In this document: piece by piece, positions 7,976 to 7,978 of the stretch
How positions within the stretch are numbered: position 1 is the stretch's first letter
Layout of the letters: each line of letters starts with the position of its first letter
NCBI GenBank assembly: GCA_023411445.1
Contig: JAEYOT010000429.1
Span: 1 to 7,978 of the forward strand
DNA from: Pseudomonadota bacterium
GTDB taxonomy: Bacteria; Myxococcota_A; Polyangia; Polyangiales; Polyangiaceae
DNA length: 7,978 nt
Direction of reading: 5' to 3'
The notes under the pieces: generated by a model
What the model was told of the DNA's origin: nothing
The model's input: the letters and a program-made list of their open reading frames with translations, nothing else
Database searches by the model: none
Made by a program: the position numbers and the translations under genes

Positions 7976-7978
7976 TTG

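Larger units (their letters stand above)
7540..7978. other. Region without a convincing gene
   Basis: No open frame here has gene-like third-position G+C, a good start or a recognisable product. It holds the hairpins at 7566-7601, 7609-7641, 7725-7746 (6-bp arms, followed on the plus strand by GTAGTTTT), 7773-7833 and 7844-7884 (GCCCCG/CGGGGC), a short palindrome at 7717-7728 and the G-rich tract at 7938-7975. I see no tRNA, rRNA or repeat array. Confidence 0.6.

Overview
The window is a high-GC bacterial chromosomal segment, G+C rich throughout and strongly G/C at third codon positions. It carries six protein genes and no RNA gene, insertion sequence or CRISPR array that I can recognise. A Gld-type ABC system with a DUF4340 protein, a small Cys-rich lipoprotein and a long Asp/Glu tail would suit a myxobacterium (Myxococcota, perhaps Polyangia). 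That assignment is inference from style and content; no taxonomic marker gene is present.

Layout. Positions 1-2268 (+) hold most of a ClpB-like AAA+ protein whose N-terminus lies before the window. It meets, tail to tail and only 9 bp away, a five-gene set on the minus strand. Read in the direction of transcription the set is: ABC ATPase (7448-6273), ABC-2 type permease (6269-5535), GldG-family auxiliary protein (5531-3687), DUF4340 protein (3656-2604) and a small Cys-rich lipoprotein (2577-2278). The gaps are 3, 3, 30 and 26 nt, so this is very likely one operon. A near-consensus sigma-70 promoter (TTGACA, 16 bp, TAGGAT) lies at 7539-7512, just upstream of the ATPase. Positions 7540-7978 hold no convincing gene but contain several inverted repeats and, at the edge, a strongly G-rich (minus strand) tract able to form a G-quadruplex.

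How the genes fit together. ATPase, six-helix permease and the GldG-like protein with one membrane helix at each end form a GldAFG-type ABC transporter of the inner membrane. The DUF4340 protein is anchored by one N-terminal helix with the rest outside the cytoplasm, and the lipoprotein is predicted to be exported too, so the operon encodes a membrane and envelope assembly of unknown substrate. The name Gld comes from Bacteroidota gliding; no gliding role should be assumed here.

Most notable points: (1) the ClpB-like protein has lost the key residues of its first ATPase domain (Walker A Thr to Arg, Walker B Asp-Glu to Pro-Gly, pore-loop Tyr to Leu, one of two arginine-finger residues to Ser) but keeps a full-length ClpB middle domain and an intact second ATPase site; (2) the ABC ATPase ends in two acidic blocks, one of 24 consecutive Asp/Glu residues encoded by a slippage-prone repeat; (3) all six genes end in TGA followed by GC; (4) the upstream intergenic region is rich in hairpins and ends in a G4-type tract.
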